Of a DNA stretch of 64,000 bases, positions 34,865-46,589 are shown piece by piece. Position numbers and translations under genes: made by a program. Positions within the stretch are counted from its first letter, which is position 1; every line of letters starts with the position of its first letter. Under the pieces are notes generated by a model that was given only the letters and a program-made list of their open reading frames with translations, ran no database searches and was not told where the DNA came from. The DNA is from Platycnemis pennipes (lineage: Eukaryota > Arthropoda > Insecta > Odonata > Platycnemididae), in contig OW121848.1 of assembly GCA_933228895.1 (NCBI GenBank), positions 82,045,470 through 82,109,469 of the forward strand. Reading direction: 5' to 3'.

Positions 34865-37800
34865 GTAAGTATTTGCTTCGTGTTCCACCTTCCGTATTTA
34901 TTCTCGCAAACGGTAGTCTCTTAAATCGCGATTCCACCTAGCAATGACAGGAATGGCTTGGTAAGCGGTTCTATCATGAGCATCAAGTCCGGGGTGTCCT
35001 ATTCCTTCCCCCCACCCTACTTCACCCCGCCTCTCTTATGGTAATAGGCATTACGACACTTGAGGATTGTTAAACGTCATCTACTATCTCATCGCTTTTT
35101 CTCTCCCCTCCCTCAGCTTTGCCTCAGGTAGGTGTCGTCGGCTATTTACCAAGGATACGGTCAGTTCTAGCCGTGGATGTTACCGCACCACTCGCATATA
35201 TTATCCACTACTGCTCTGGCGAACTTCTCTTTCAAGTTTTTAGATCCCATTGGAGCCACCCGATGCCGATTTATTGGGCTGATTGGCGCTCGGTCGTTAT
35301 GAATAGTTTCTTGCTGGCGGTTGTTTGCTATCAAACCGTGCAATTGACACGAATTCTTACTTGGAGAGTGTTGCGAGAAACTTGGTTGTACCGCTTAAAT
35401 TATTCCGCATTATATGTTTTCTAGATTACTTGGGAATTGTAACATTTCGTAAGCAAAATTTTGCCTTTCGAGAGATTAGAAATTTTATTTTATTTAACAT
35501 TTACTTATCATCTTTAAATATTATCTCATTTATAGATTATTATCATGGAATTCCGTGAAGTTATGTCTGAGGAAGCTTTATGGTGTATTTCAGATTCACG
35601 CAACGTGAGGAAAAACAAGTGGTTATGAAATGCGAAATAATGACAGCGTTGAGAAGTAGTGAAAAGTATGGCCATTCTTAGCTCTTGATCGAGTGATATT
35701 TTCGTATCAGAATGCCGGAAGATTAACATTTACGGAAGAAACGGTGGAAAAGACTCGCTGGGAATTGTAATTTATTTTTCGTGGTCGCCGGCCGTAAAAC
35801 TGACATGTGAATGAAGATGTACCGCTGCCGTAAATAGGAATGAGATGAGTTTCCGACGCAGGGTGCAGCTTGCTTTTTTTTTAACGGCCGACGGGTCGCC
35901 CTAGAGGGGCGACAGGAAAACACACGCCTCCTTGAAATACAGGCGTTGCGCTTTCATTTCCATCCGTGGTTTGATAGTGCTAGTGGAGGATGCAATTTTC
36001 GATCCTACGACACTTCAACTTCAAAAATAGCGAACTTTCACCCTGAATGACGACGTTAAAGAAAGACAAATGCGAAAAAGTTTTGTATGCATCTGAATTG
36101 GGAAATAATTGACGGACTATTAATTAAGCTTATGGTAGTGTTAATACAAAAATATTTAGTGGATGCTCGGTGGTTTCTCATGTACGCTATATTATATTTA
36201 CGCAGTTGATCATATCCTCAATCATTGGCTTATGGTTGTGGATACAACTAGCCAATTCCTTAGTAACTAAAAATCGAATGTGATTCTCCTCCACTAAAAA
36301 TGACGACATTTCTTATTAGACCACGTTTCTTTGTGTAAAACCTCTGTGTTATCATTAATGGTTGATTTTTGCCATCAAACATAGTTATCTTCGGTGTTAT
36401 AAGACATTTTTCTGGCAAGACCATTTCAAAAGAGAGGCAAATGTGTGATCTATTCATTTTTGGCATCACGGTACACCATTTATTTTGTTAGTTATATTCA
36501 TCGTGTTAGTTGGCAGTTTATTAATTTGTTAATGATGTTGGCTGATTACCGCGGCATTCCAATTGGTAGTTCGCTTGCTTACTGAAATACTTGTTCGTCT
36601 TTCGATTCCCGGCGTGTAAGTTGCGTTCTTTTAATAATTCCCATTCAAAAACCTAAACTGTATTATCAGGGCATCGTAACATTTAGAAATCTGTTCTGGT
36701 ATAATGAAGGAATGTACATTTCAGACGATTTACCCTTCATGTTTTATGTCCACAATTATGTTACTAACAGAACTCTACCCTCGCCAATTGAATCGACTCT
36801 ATTTATGTTGATGGTAATGTGCTCTTGTCTTGAGTACATTAAAAATAGTAGTGGTTGAAAATAATCGTAACGTAATGCAAAGAAGGGAACGCTAAGCAGC
36901 TTAAAGATTGGTTGGCATTTCCGTAAATTTTAGAATAGAGGCACCCGCTGTTATTGAATATAAGAGACCATTATGTGCTTAAAACAACAAAAGGTTGCAT
37001 TTCAAACTATCAATAAACTGAAGATTCATGACGCTATCCTTCCGCTAAGACAAAGATGTGGCTGAATGAAATGAACCTTATCACACAGGCCCTCCTCTTC
37101 TTGCGCCCGTTTGCTCTAACGTTAGCGGTTAATGTGTGCAGAAACTCGAAATACCGTTTAATGAGTTTGTGGTTTCACCTAAGATTGCATATTTATATTA
37201 TAAATAGGTGAAAGGTAAAAACCAGGATCTTACATATAGGTGCAAATTTGAGTACTCTTTCTGCATGGTTGGGCGACAATTTCGGCGAAATATTTCTTTC
37301 TTTTGGGTATCAACTATTTCGAATTATTCTTGCGGGGGTCTTGACGTTTATGTTAGCTGATTGTGTGCGTCCGTGACATTGTATTAATGTGATTTCATGA
37401 ATGAAATTCTTACTTCTTCAGAGAACCGCTTGAAATGTCGTGACAGTATCTTCAGCGTAGTCATCAGCGAAAGATCGAACAATTTATCATAGAAAAGAAT
37501 GTCCATCTTGTCTGGAATGTCATATCCAGCGGCGCTTTACCCTATATTTTTGCGATTATGATTTTATACTTAAAGTACGTTACGTCTTACTTATGCGCGA
37601 ATAGATTCGTTTAAATACCGTAAAGCATTACTTGCGGCAAGTAAAGGCGAGGATATGCTGCAAAGGAGGGGAAAGGACGAATGGAAAAAATTCTCACTCC
37701 TAAATATTACTATTATAGATTTGAATTGTTTGCCTTGCAAAGCCATTTAGCCCTTTTCCCAAAAATGTGTGCTTTTTTTACGGAAGTATGGAAAACAGCG

Positions 37801-37929
37801 TGATTTGGTTCAGTGAATGTAAATTTGTGAATTTGATTTATTATGTATGTTACCGCGTGGAATATCGCCAGCTTGTAGCATTTAAGATGGTTATAATTAT
37901 TTCGGTCCTGGATTCTTCCTATTATATTG
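34865..37929. other. No recognised gene
   Basis: Probably intron following the GTAAGTAT donor. A good polypyrimidine-AG (CCCTCCCTCAG) near 35107-35117 is followed 11 nt later by CAG|GTAGGT, which could be a microexon or chance. The 101-residue ORF at 35119-35424 has no recognisable domain. Confidence 0.35.
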
Positions 37930-38100
37930 TGAGAAGAAGTGCTGCGAGTTCAGTAGGTACCTACTCTGCCCGTCGGATAGGACGTTAAACTGTGGTCCCT
38001 TTGGCGCCTTTGGTTCGAAGCGGACTAATGCCGACACCGGGTTTCTCTCCATCCTCTTCTTCCCCCTCCATTTCCATTCTTAAACCTTCCTTCACGGTCT
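37930..38100 (+). mobile_element. 5'-truncated SINE core fragment
   Basis: The block ACGTTAAACTGTGG, TTTGGCGCCTTTGG, GGACTAATGCCGACACCGGG, TTTCTCTCC and then a pyrimidine-rich stretch is colinear with the bodies of the minus-strand SINEs at 10235-10525 and 24160-24445. The tRNA-like head with A and B boxes is missing. The minus-strand ORF here (38266-37985) is a shadow. Confidence 0.5.
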
Positions 38101-39344
38101 GATGCACCTTTAAGTGCGGGAAAAGATTTGAAACCACTGTTGAGATAATTAGCTTTAACACCCTCAAGCATTTCTTACGGCAAAATGAAGGCTGTAGAGG
38201 AGCAAACGTTGTATTCGATTCTGTTCCGTCCGGGATAAAACCCTGAAATATTCTTCGGTAAACCACGATTGTGTCTTGTCATTGTGCGAATGAGTAAATC
38301 TGGAAGAAAATGGACCGCACTCGCTTCAGCCGAGAATTTTCTACATCTTAGAGTTTTTATTTCTGTTTTCACTCCCATTCCCTTTCACCTGGCATTCTTA
38401 GTTCCACCCCCAAAGATCGACCGCCTATCCCGCGACTTCCCTCGCTATATGGTCTTTATTCCATTCTCCCAGTCCTCTAAAGGCTCTCTTCCACCTTCCT
38501 GATTTTCGGAGGAAAATCCAAGAGAAGTTGGCGAGGGCGTGCGTGCTGCGGTGTGCGAGCTTTCTTTTTTTATTTCGTACGTTCAAGAATCTCCAAAAGG
38601 TGCGATGGGAGGGACTAGGTTGCAGGAAGCAAGGCGCTGCCGTCGTCTGGAGAGGTGAGCGTTGGGATGTCGTCGGAGAGAGTATCCGCGAGTGGAATTT
38701 CTCATACTGGCGTGTATGTGCGTGGAACTCAACGGTGCTTTGTTCCTTAGGTGTGCGGTCCACGGTGGGAACAGGGAGGATCCAGAACTGAAACTATGTA
38801 TAATAATTATGTGATTTTCTAAAAATATGGTGATATGTCATGAGGTAACTTGCATATTAAATTACATTCACGATATAATCGATGGTATTAGGTGTCACTT
38901 TGTGAAAATGATTTATGTTCTTGACGAGGAATAATACAAAGAACGTGGTACTCTTTCCACACTTTTAAAACCCGACCATGGCTTCAACACCCCAGGAAGA
39001 TCTTCATCACGAAAATCACATTCAAAATGTATATTTATTCATTAAAATCACATTAATATTTTGCATCTCTCTTTAAAATAGCTGACATTTTGTTAAAATT
39101 TCCCAAGTGGGTTTACAGGTAAATCACTGCAATCTACTATAGTATTAAATCTAAATCGGAGGCTTTCGTGGCAATTATCATTTGTAATAGCTCTCGGGCG
39201 TTCCTCCGCTTTTGGGTATCTTTGAGCGACAACTCTTACAATAATATAATTTAGGATTGGGAATTTGCCATCGTCATTTGTGGCCGGGATTTCACCTTAC
39301 CTTGATGATTATTTCTTCCAATTGAGCAGGGATTTAATACGTCC
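38101..39344. other. No recognised gene
   Basis: AT-rich DNA with a slightly GC-richer patch at 38380-38790. The ORFs on both strands in that patch have no motif. Confidence 0.4.
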
Positions 39345-39600
39345 TTTCTTAGTTATTCCCATGCTTTCCTCCGCTTCTCAATAAGTTGAACATTTCACAG
39401 AACCTACTTCTTTTTCTCTTAATTTTTAATGCCTCCCAGCTCAGTACTTTTAACATGCAAGTGACGCTTTCCGTCCTCCGGTGTATCCTTAATACAAATC
39501 TGGTCGCCTTTTTTTGAACTCTTCTAATGTTGCTATATACCCTTCTTCGTGTAGATCCCATGGTATTGACTCACGATCGACTAGTTGTCTAGTCTTGTAT
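39345..39600 (-). pseudogene. CR1/jockey-like LINE ORF2 C-terminal fragment
   Basis: The minus strand encodes RRVQKKATRFVLRIHRRTE then SVTCMLKVLSWEALKIKR and RSRFCEMFNLL. This is the ORF2 C-terminal pattern 'VQRRAARFV...SVTxMLxxLxWExLxxRRxxxRLCMLYKI' of CR1/jockey-group LINEs. A frameshift separates it from an upstream WDLHEEGY segment. It differs clearly from the (GTAGAT)n-tailed family and so represents another lineage. It is truncated on both sides. Confidence 0.7.
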
Positions 39601-40516
39601 CTAGTTGTCGATAATTGACTAGTCGCCACCCAATTGAATGTTTTGAAATCCTATGTAGTAGCATAATCAACGTTGCTTTCCTGGACGCTTTACAAAGTAT
39701 CATAATTAGATATGTGCTGCATAGTTTACATTTGTGACTTCAGTTATATTTTGCTCGATTTAGCCAATGGACCGATTCCATCATGACAACATTATAGTAT
39801 GTATGTTTCTTTTTTGGAAGCATTTAATTTTACTTTTTACTGTAATTGCTTTTTACTGCATCAGTAACCTCCCCCAGGTCCCTTCTTAGACGGTGGCTGA
39901 AATTACTTCAGAGACACACTGGAAGTCCACTGGATAATTTCCAATTAAGACTTTTGATCGGCATCAAGAACACGAGACTTAAAAAGACATTTATTTTGGC
40001 CGTATCTGAAATTAAAACATTGTAACATCGCTTTTGGCTAAGTATTGATGTTATTTTGTTAGGAAGTTTACTGACCGAATTCGTACTGATATTCTACATT
40101 TCAGCATTGTACCCTGCTAGCAAGCAGTCAATCATTTGTACTTTCTATTACGTGAAATTAGTTATAAATTGAAACATCCTGCGATAGAGCACTCGAATCG
40201 TGTAAGCCATTTCTAGACTTTAGGTCATAAAAGTTTAAGAGTTTGTTCTACGATTGCTTTATTTCTTCGTCTTGTCAAATACGTTGAAAACTAAGGTGTC
40301 CAACACTATCGCTCTTTGGTCCTGATCAATCCTCCTCGAAAAATATCCTATGGTTTAATTGGAGTTCAGCTCACCAACCAACGCAACCAATTTAGTTTTC
40401 TTGCTCGTCTACTGAACTTGAAAATTGTTTATTTTCAATAAAAAAATTGTTTATTCGTCAATTAATGAAAAATATGTTTATTTTGTAAGCAGGAAAACTT
40501 TATAATTGGTTTAAAA
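39601..40516. other. No recognised feature
   Basis: AT-rich. Short ATTGTTTATT repetitions occur at 40420-40480. Confidence 0.4.
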
Positions 40517-40625
40517 GTATGTAGTAGCCTAATATGTATGTCAGTAGTGCATGTTTGGTGATCTTCACCCCCTACCACACACCCTCGTGGTGGCTCGCAG
40601 GGTATTACGTAGATGTAGATGTAGT
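40517..40625 (+). mobile_element. LINE 3'-end fragment, (GTAGAT)n-tailed family
   Basis: The sequence contains GTCAGTAGTGCATGTTTGGTG, CACACCCTCGTGGTGGCTCG and ends GTAGATGTAGATGTAG. It is nearly identical to the end of the copy at 13740-13815, so this is a recent, extremely 5'-truncated insertion. Confidence 0.8.
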
Positions 40626-42236
40626 TACGATGGGCTAAAGCAGATTCAGTCTTTCAATGAATCACTGTTTTCTAAAATACTCCGATTGATTAGGGTTTAA
40701 ATCGTATTATTGTAAGAATGCAACCATATTTCAAATGATGAAAAGTCACTGTGTATTTGAAGTTAGTATTGGTAACTGTGATTACGTACTGCTGGCATTT
40801 TGTATGCAATGTCAATAGTGGTGTCATCATCACTTACTATGAATCCTAAGTTCCTAATCCTGGTTTCCTCTTGATTCTTACATCAACTAACCGCTTCGCA
40901 TTATCGCTATCGTTTTATTTTACTCGTTTCACTAAGCTCAAGTAAAGAAACTGTTGGTTATAAACGTTCTCCTATACTCTAATCATAAACCGAGACTTCT
41001 AGAAGTAAACAATAAGTCTCATCTATGCCATACCATTCATAATGATCGTAAGAGAATGTCCAACTTGAATTAGGGGATTAATTCTCTCTCATGCGACGTC
41101 GGCATTTGCTTCCTCTAATGTGACAATGTGAGGGCGATATTTTCGTAGGAAATTAAATTTAGCGTCATTAAATTGTTGATTTAATGATAGTGACAGTATT
41201 AAATTTATTTTTAATCATAATGCTAATGAAAAGAGATAACGTAAATTAAGAAACATTATTAAAAATGTATGAATAAATTTCGCACCCAATTCAAAATCCA
41301 CCTGAAGAATTCTTTGTAATTTTGACTCTCTTGTTAATTAATTACGCTACACTCCAGCCTGTTGGGAGCACTATCTCTCGTCACTTATGGGTTTTGCATG
41401 CCATAGCCCCCAAGGCAAAGGCCCCACGTGTCTCCTTCGCGAAGCACCACAAATTTCGGGCAGGTAGCGAGAGGGAGAGCGGGAGCGAGAGGCCACCTAC
41501 TGGCCCGCTTGGACTCGCCTAGATTTTACATTCCTTGGAAAACGAACAGACCACACATTCAGATCCACTTCGAAAACATTCTTTCAATTACGGTCAGAAG
41601 TGTTCTCTGCAAACTAATTTACAGGCGAAAATTTCAATTAGTTTCCGCTGTGTTTTTAAAACATTATAATGTATGATCCTCTCTCATGAATGTGAGACCG
41701 CGCGGCCTTGAAAGGCACTAGTAAAGGGATTGGAAGTACGCGAGATGAGAGGATGGGGACATTGCCGGAATTCGTCATTGACGATTTCGCGGAACTTTTT
41801 CTCGCTAAGAGAATGTCTGTTTGGCCTCCATATATTCTTGATGTAAGGTCATGTAACCGCCATTTAATTCTTAGAACCAACATAGATTTATTGTTTATTG
41901 CCTACTTCTAATCGCATCATTTATTGAAGATGATTCCTTATTCCAGTAAATTTCTCCATTTGTCTCCAAAACAAAGTATTTTCAAGCGAACACGAGTGTA
42001 CATTTTATAAAGAAATATTGAATTTAAACGTATTAGCAAACGTTGTTGTAATTGTGTAAGTATACCAGTATCCTACTACTAATTCAAATGAAATTGGAAA
42101 ATGGTGCATGAATCTCGCTGAAAAGAGAATGGCACATGAGTAATGAAAATAGCAAATTAGATATGGGGGATAGCTATATTCTCTATTACTAAAGCCTGAA
42201 TGGCTGAATCAATTAAAATTATTTTTGTAGGCTATG
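40626..42236. other. No recognised feature
   Basis: AT-rich DNA. The ORFs at 41322-41911 have no motif and overlap a small GC-richer patch. Confidence 0.45.
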
Positions 42237-42470
42237 AAAGCGTGGTAACTCAGTGCTTAGAGTCTTAGACTTCCAATCATATGTCACGGGTTCAAATCTG
42301 GATGAGGACTAATCATGTCCAGCCAAACTCGAGCTGTTATTTTCGGAGTACCAGATACTGGGAAACCGCAGGTGGTACAGTAAAACTGATGAAGTTACCT
42401 GATGCGATCGAGTTGGGTGCAACTTTTTGAGCTGAAGAAACTGAAGCTATAAGTAATCTATCTTTGATCG
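42237..42470 (+). mobile_element. tRNA-derived SINE (different family)
   Basis: The plus-strand head has an A-box-like TGGTAACTCAGTG (42243-42255) and, about 45 nt on, a B box GGGTTCAAATCTG (42288-42300). The body (GAGGACTAATCATGTCC onward) has no similarity to the SINE core shared at 10235, 24160 and 37930. Ends and TSDs are not resolved. It could instead be a lone tRNA pseudogene with flanking unique DNA. Confidence 0.5.
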
Positions 42471-44725
42471 TAATTCCATAATTGTGAGTATGCAATAGTT
42501 ATCGAGACTTTTCTTCAATCATATTTACTTTTCACTGCAATCTACGGAATTATGGTGAAACATAACCTTGACTTCATTTAATGGAGTATCAATGTTAGCA
42601 CGAAAACTGGTTTATTAACCGTTTAGAACATTACTTTTCCATCATGTTTTTGTAAGTAGTATTTCGTAGTTGGAACCTTTTTTTAACGCAATGAGTCAAG
42701 ACAAAAAAATAAAAGATTGTTCGGAAAATATGACCGCAGAGTCAAAGTGTAACAAAACCTCAGGCATTTGATTTATGCTCTTTCTAGTAGCTTTATTCAT
42801 ATGATGTAACATGTTTGTAGCGGCCGAATGATGCATTTGAGGCATTCGCAGAGAAATTATTCATGTACGAAATTCATTAGATGGCCAGTCAGGTCTTGTA
42901 ATTTGTTTCTTTTCCATCCTATCAGGATTTAACCGTATCCCACGATAAATATTGGTGAACCGATAATCCAGTTTTTGCCTAAGCAAACTGAACCACCCTT
43001 TGCCAAATGGTCAAACTGATTTTTTGCGCAATTTTATAACGATCATCGTCGTCACTTTTTTATATATTTTTTTACATTTTCCCGAACACCTTTCTCCATG
43101 CACATTTTTCTTAGTAGTTAATGTCCGAGTGCATTTGATGCCATTTATGCAAGAGTGAAGTATTAAGGTGGAATTTAGTTTCATAATCGTGAGCCTATGG
43201 TATGTTAAATATTATTTTTGAGAATGTCCGCGGTTCATTATTGCGTATCTCCTCTTTCACTGAACTTCGTGGAAAATCCGCCGACTGAGAGGGGTTGAAA
43301 GATGAACGGCTAATGTAATTTTGATGTCCCGAGAAATCATTTTACTCCGCCGCCTCAGAAGCTTCGATGCTTCTAGGGTTGTACGCGAATTTTGCGATCT
43401 TGCCAACGAGGAGCAAGTGTGTGTGGTGTCAGGGCGAGGGAGATGAGTGGAGGGGAAGGGTGGAAGGGATAATGTTACGTAACAGTCTGCAAAGAGCCGA
43501 GGAGAAGAGCGGAGTCCTCGGAATGATCGATTCCCACTCCACGTGGCTCAGATATCCCTAGACGGATAGGAACTCCTCTGCTGTTTTGCCACACAGCTAT
43601 CCTTAAAGATTTGCGATTGATTGATTAATGGCCAAGGGGAAAATCCCAACTGCTGAAGGCGCCACTGAAAGTGGGCGCGAAAAAGACAAAGTTATATTGT
43701 TCCCTTGTGGACAACCATGGGCATTGTGTTATCATGTTTTGCTCGACTAACTCGCGAGCTTTTTACCATAAAATATTTAATAAAGTGATCGGTCAAAAAT
43801 ATACGCACCCACTTACAATACAATTTAACATTTTAATGATATTTTTGTGATGATGTTTGACTAAAATATTCTATGTGGAAAGAATAATTCACATTTAGTT
43901 CATTAAAAATGTAGAAATTATACTTTTTATACCGGTAATTATAGTGATCGTAATAAGGCTCTGGTTTGTGTTTATTTTTTTTCAACCAAACGGACTTTCG
44001 AATCCGCGCCATAAGTTGCTATTAATCTCATGTGCACAGTGAGGTGATAATAGCAACATTCTTGATTGTAATATTATTCTCTTTAAACTTTCCTAACCTA
44101 TCCTATGACTATCATTAGTCGAAGCATAATTAAAATTAATCCCTTGCAAGCCGTAGATATTAAAAAAATGAAGACAATCTTTTATCCAACATGCAGTTTT
44201 CAAGTCTGTTTCCGCACTAATAGGCGCATTAGACCGGGAGGATGGGTATAAGGATAGAAATGGAAGGGGTGGGGGACCTCTCTTCGAGCCCAATATGCAG
44301 TTTTAATATATCTTGCCTATTATAATAATCTAAACCAACGCTTCCTTGTGGAATCTTTTTTGACAATTACTGGGTTTAAATTGAATTATATCAGCCTGAG
44401 GGTGAATTATTTTGGTCTCTAGCGGGATCAAAGAAATATGCGCTAGTATGATTGGTCTTTCATGATACTGGAGATCCCTCAACCACTCGGCGAAAACCTT
44501 TTGAACGTGTCTCGCATGATGTGATGCTATTGCCATGTGAATTGGAAGCGGATAAACGACCAATTATCACAACAATTATCACTTCGCCCATGCCTTTTAG
44601 TCCCGACGGTGGTGTCAGACGTGCGTTGTTGTAAGTGCGGGCGAGTTGTGTGTTCATGCAGAAGAGGGGAGTTTCAGAACGGAGGGGGGAGTGCGCGAAA
44701 AATAATTGCATTCGTGAACGAGGAC
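42471..44725. other. No recognised feature
   Basis: AT-rich DNA. Nothing supported as gene or repeat. Confidence 0.45.
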
Positions 44726-44741
44726 GGGGGGGGGGGGGGGG
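44726..44741 (+). repeat. G16 homopolymer
   Basis: Sixteen consecutive G. Length-variable and prone to sequencing error. Confidence 0.9.
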
Positions 44742-45825
44742 ACATTGCGTGTAATTATGTCAGGGTGGTGTATGCACTGCACAGTGTATACAATGCCTCG
44801 TAAGTTCCCGACTTCCCTCTCCTCATCTCATGCCACGAGGGGAGGACATTAGTGGAACGAAGCATTCCGATCCGTCCTGAGGGGTTTGACGGCTTTGAGG
44901 GGGCGTAGGGGAAGTCTGTGTGTGTTGGAAAGGATTATGTGTGGGGCGTGTAGAAGTAGGGGGGACAAGAGAGAGGGTGGAATGGAGAATTGCGGTGTGG
45001 GTTTTTTTAAAGGGTGAGGAGGAGGAAGGGGGAAGTAGCATGTGGAAGGTGGGTGGGTTTTTAGTGTCCGAAAGCTCAGCCGGCAACAGTTACTCCGACG
45101 TTGGCAGAAAAAAGGCTTCCATTCTCGGACAAGCCAGCAGAAGCGAGCGACCCAGCCGTAGAAGGCTGCATAGGCTCAGGGAGTCGAGCCACGAATGGAG
45201 GAAGTAATGTTCTAGGAAGGGATGAAATAGATTTCTCTTGAGTGGTGATCGCCGTGAGATTGAACCTCTCGAATCCACCGCTCAAACCTTTTTCTTCTCG
45301 TGGCTTTTATGTTTTACGTGTGTTTGTGTTTGCGGAAACGGAATATGTGAATTTTATCCCACGTATTGTACACCCGTCCACATAAAAAAATTAACACTTC
45401 GGAGGCCGATTTTTTCCGAGTTGAAGGAGACTTGACAACAGTGCTCCTTGGCGCAGGGAGTTTACATACCCATGGCTCTTGCCTTTTATTGGGGGGTACC
45501 CTTCCCTCGAGAGATTGTTGTTCTTTTCCAGTGCAAACCGTCTCGTCCGCGACTTCTGCTAGAAGACGAGTCGCCCGAGCCACATAGGTGGTCATTGATC
45601 GGGAGAAGGGGCACGAGATTAGTTCCAAACGCTGCTCACCACATTTATAGTAGTTACATCGTGGAAATCATGCTCGCTTTCATCACATCTTCTATAAATA
45701 TCTAACATTAATGCCTAGGCCACTTTGAAGTTCTTCGACTATTGGACGATTTTCCGAGGGTTGTGATTAACGTGCTAAATTGTCGTAGAATATCCACGGA
45801 TATTATAAGGTGTACATGGTGTCGT
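44742..45825. other. No recognised gene; moderately GC-rich
   Basis: Overlapping ORFs on both strands (44823-45628) reflect GC content. The plus-strand frame at 44920-45207 ends in a Ser/Arg-rich segment without a recognisable domain and without clear splice sites. Confidence 0.35.
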
Positions 45826-46090
45826 CTTGGTAGCCTAATGATTGGGTCACTTAGATGCGGAGAGGAGAATACCGCGTTTGAGCCTGCTCGGACACCGTCG
45901 TCAATTTTAGATGTTTCTCATCGAGCCTTGAGGGCAGAAATGCCCAAGTAGTACAATTTTATGGGTACCTAGACTCAATGGGAAATCTCTGTTGGCAGCG
46001 AGAGGGAGAGAGAAACTGATACCCTTGCCTTAATGGGCGAATTCCGTTTGGTTAGCACGAGGTGAGCCCCGCCCTCATCAGCCAAACCAT
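45826..46090 (+). mobile_element. Possible tRNA-derived SINE
   Basis: TGGTAGCCTAATG (45828-45840) resembles an A box and GCGTTTGAGCCTG (45874-45886) a diverged B box, at tRNA-like spacing. The body to about 46090 is unrelated to the other SINEs here. Tentative. Confidence 0.35.
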
Positions 46091-46589
46091 TCTTTCTTTT
46101 GATCACTTCTAAAATTAGTATGTGGAAGAGGAAGAGGTTTAAATTTTCCCGAAATCAGTGTCCATCCTGTTAGGGAGTATACACCTGTCCACTTTACCTC
46201 AACCTTAGCGTTTGTTAGTTTTCTTTGTTGGTTTGTATGCATTTGAATGTACCTAGTTTACTTTTCATTATTATGGATGCAGTTATGCGCCTGTGGCACA
46301 TTTAATGATAATTCATTTGAAAGCACGAATATTTTTAAAATCCATTCTAAAACAGTAGTGCATTCAAAGAATTGCTTCACTCGTATTAGTTCCGGATAGC
46401 AACGAAATTCGGAGTACGTTTAAGAAACCTTAAAGTATTTTCTGATTTTTACCCAGCACCAACATTCGTACTATCGCTTGGAATAGTTGGTGAAATGATA
46501 GCAGGTTTAGATACTCTTTTGTTCCCATCCGCGGCCTTGGTGAAACTTAGGTACGGTTGACCTCGTGATTTTACTGGCACAATTTGAAC

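Noticed and set aside
35119..35424. 101-codon plus-strand ORF
   Set aside because: No recognisable domain. It overlaps a likely intronic region and its start lies just at splice-like sequence.
36565..36620. TTGGTAGTTCGC and TTTCGATTCCCGG, tRNA-like
   Set aside because: The B box is imperfect and no cloverleaf or second copy is seen.
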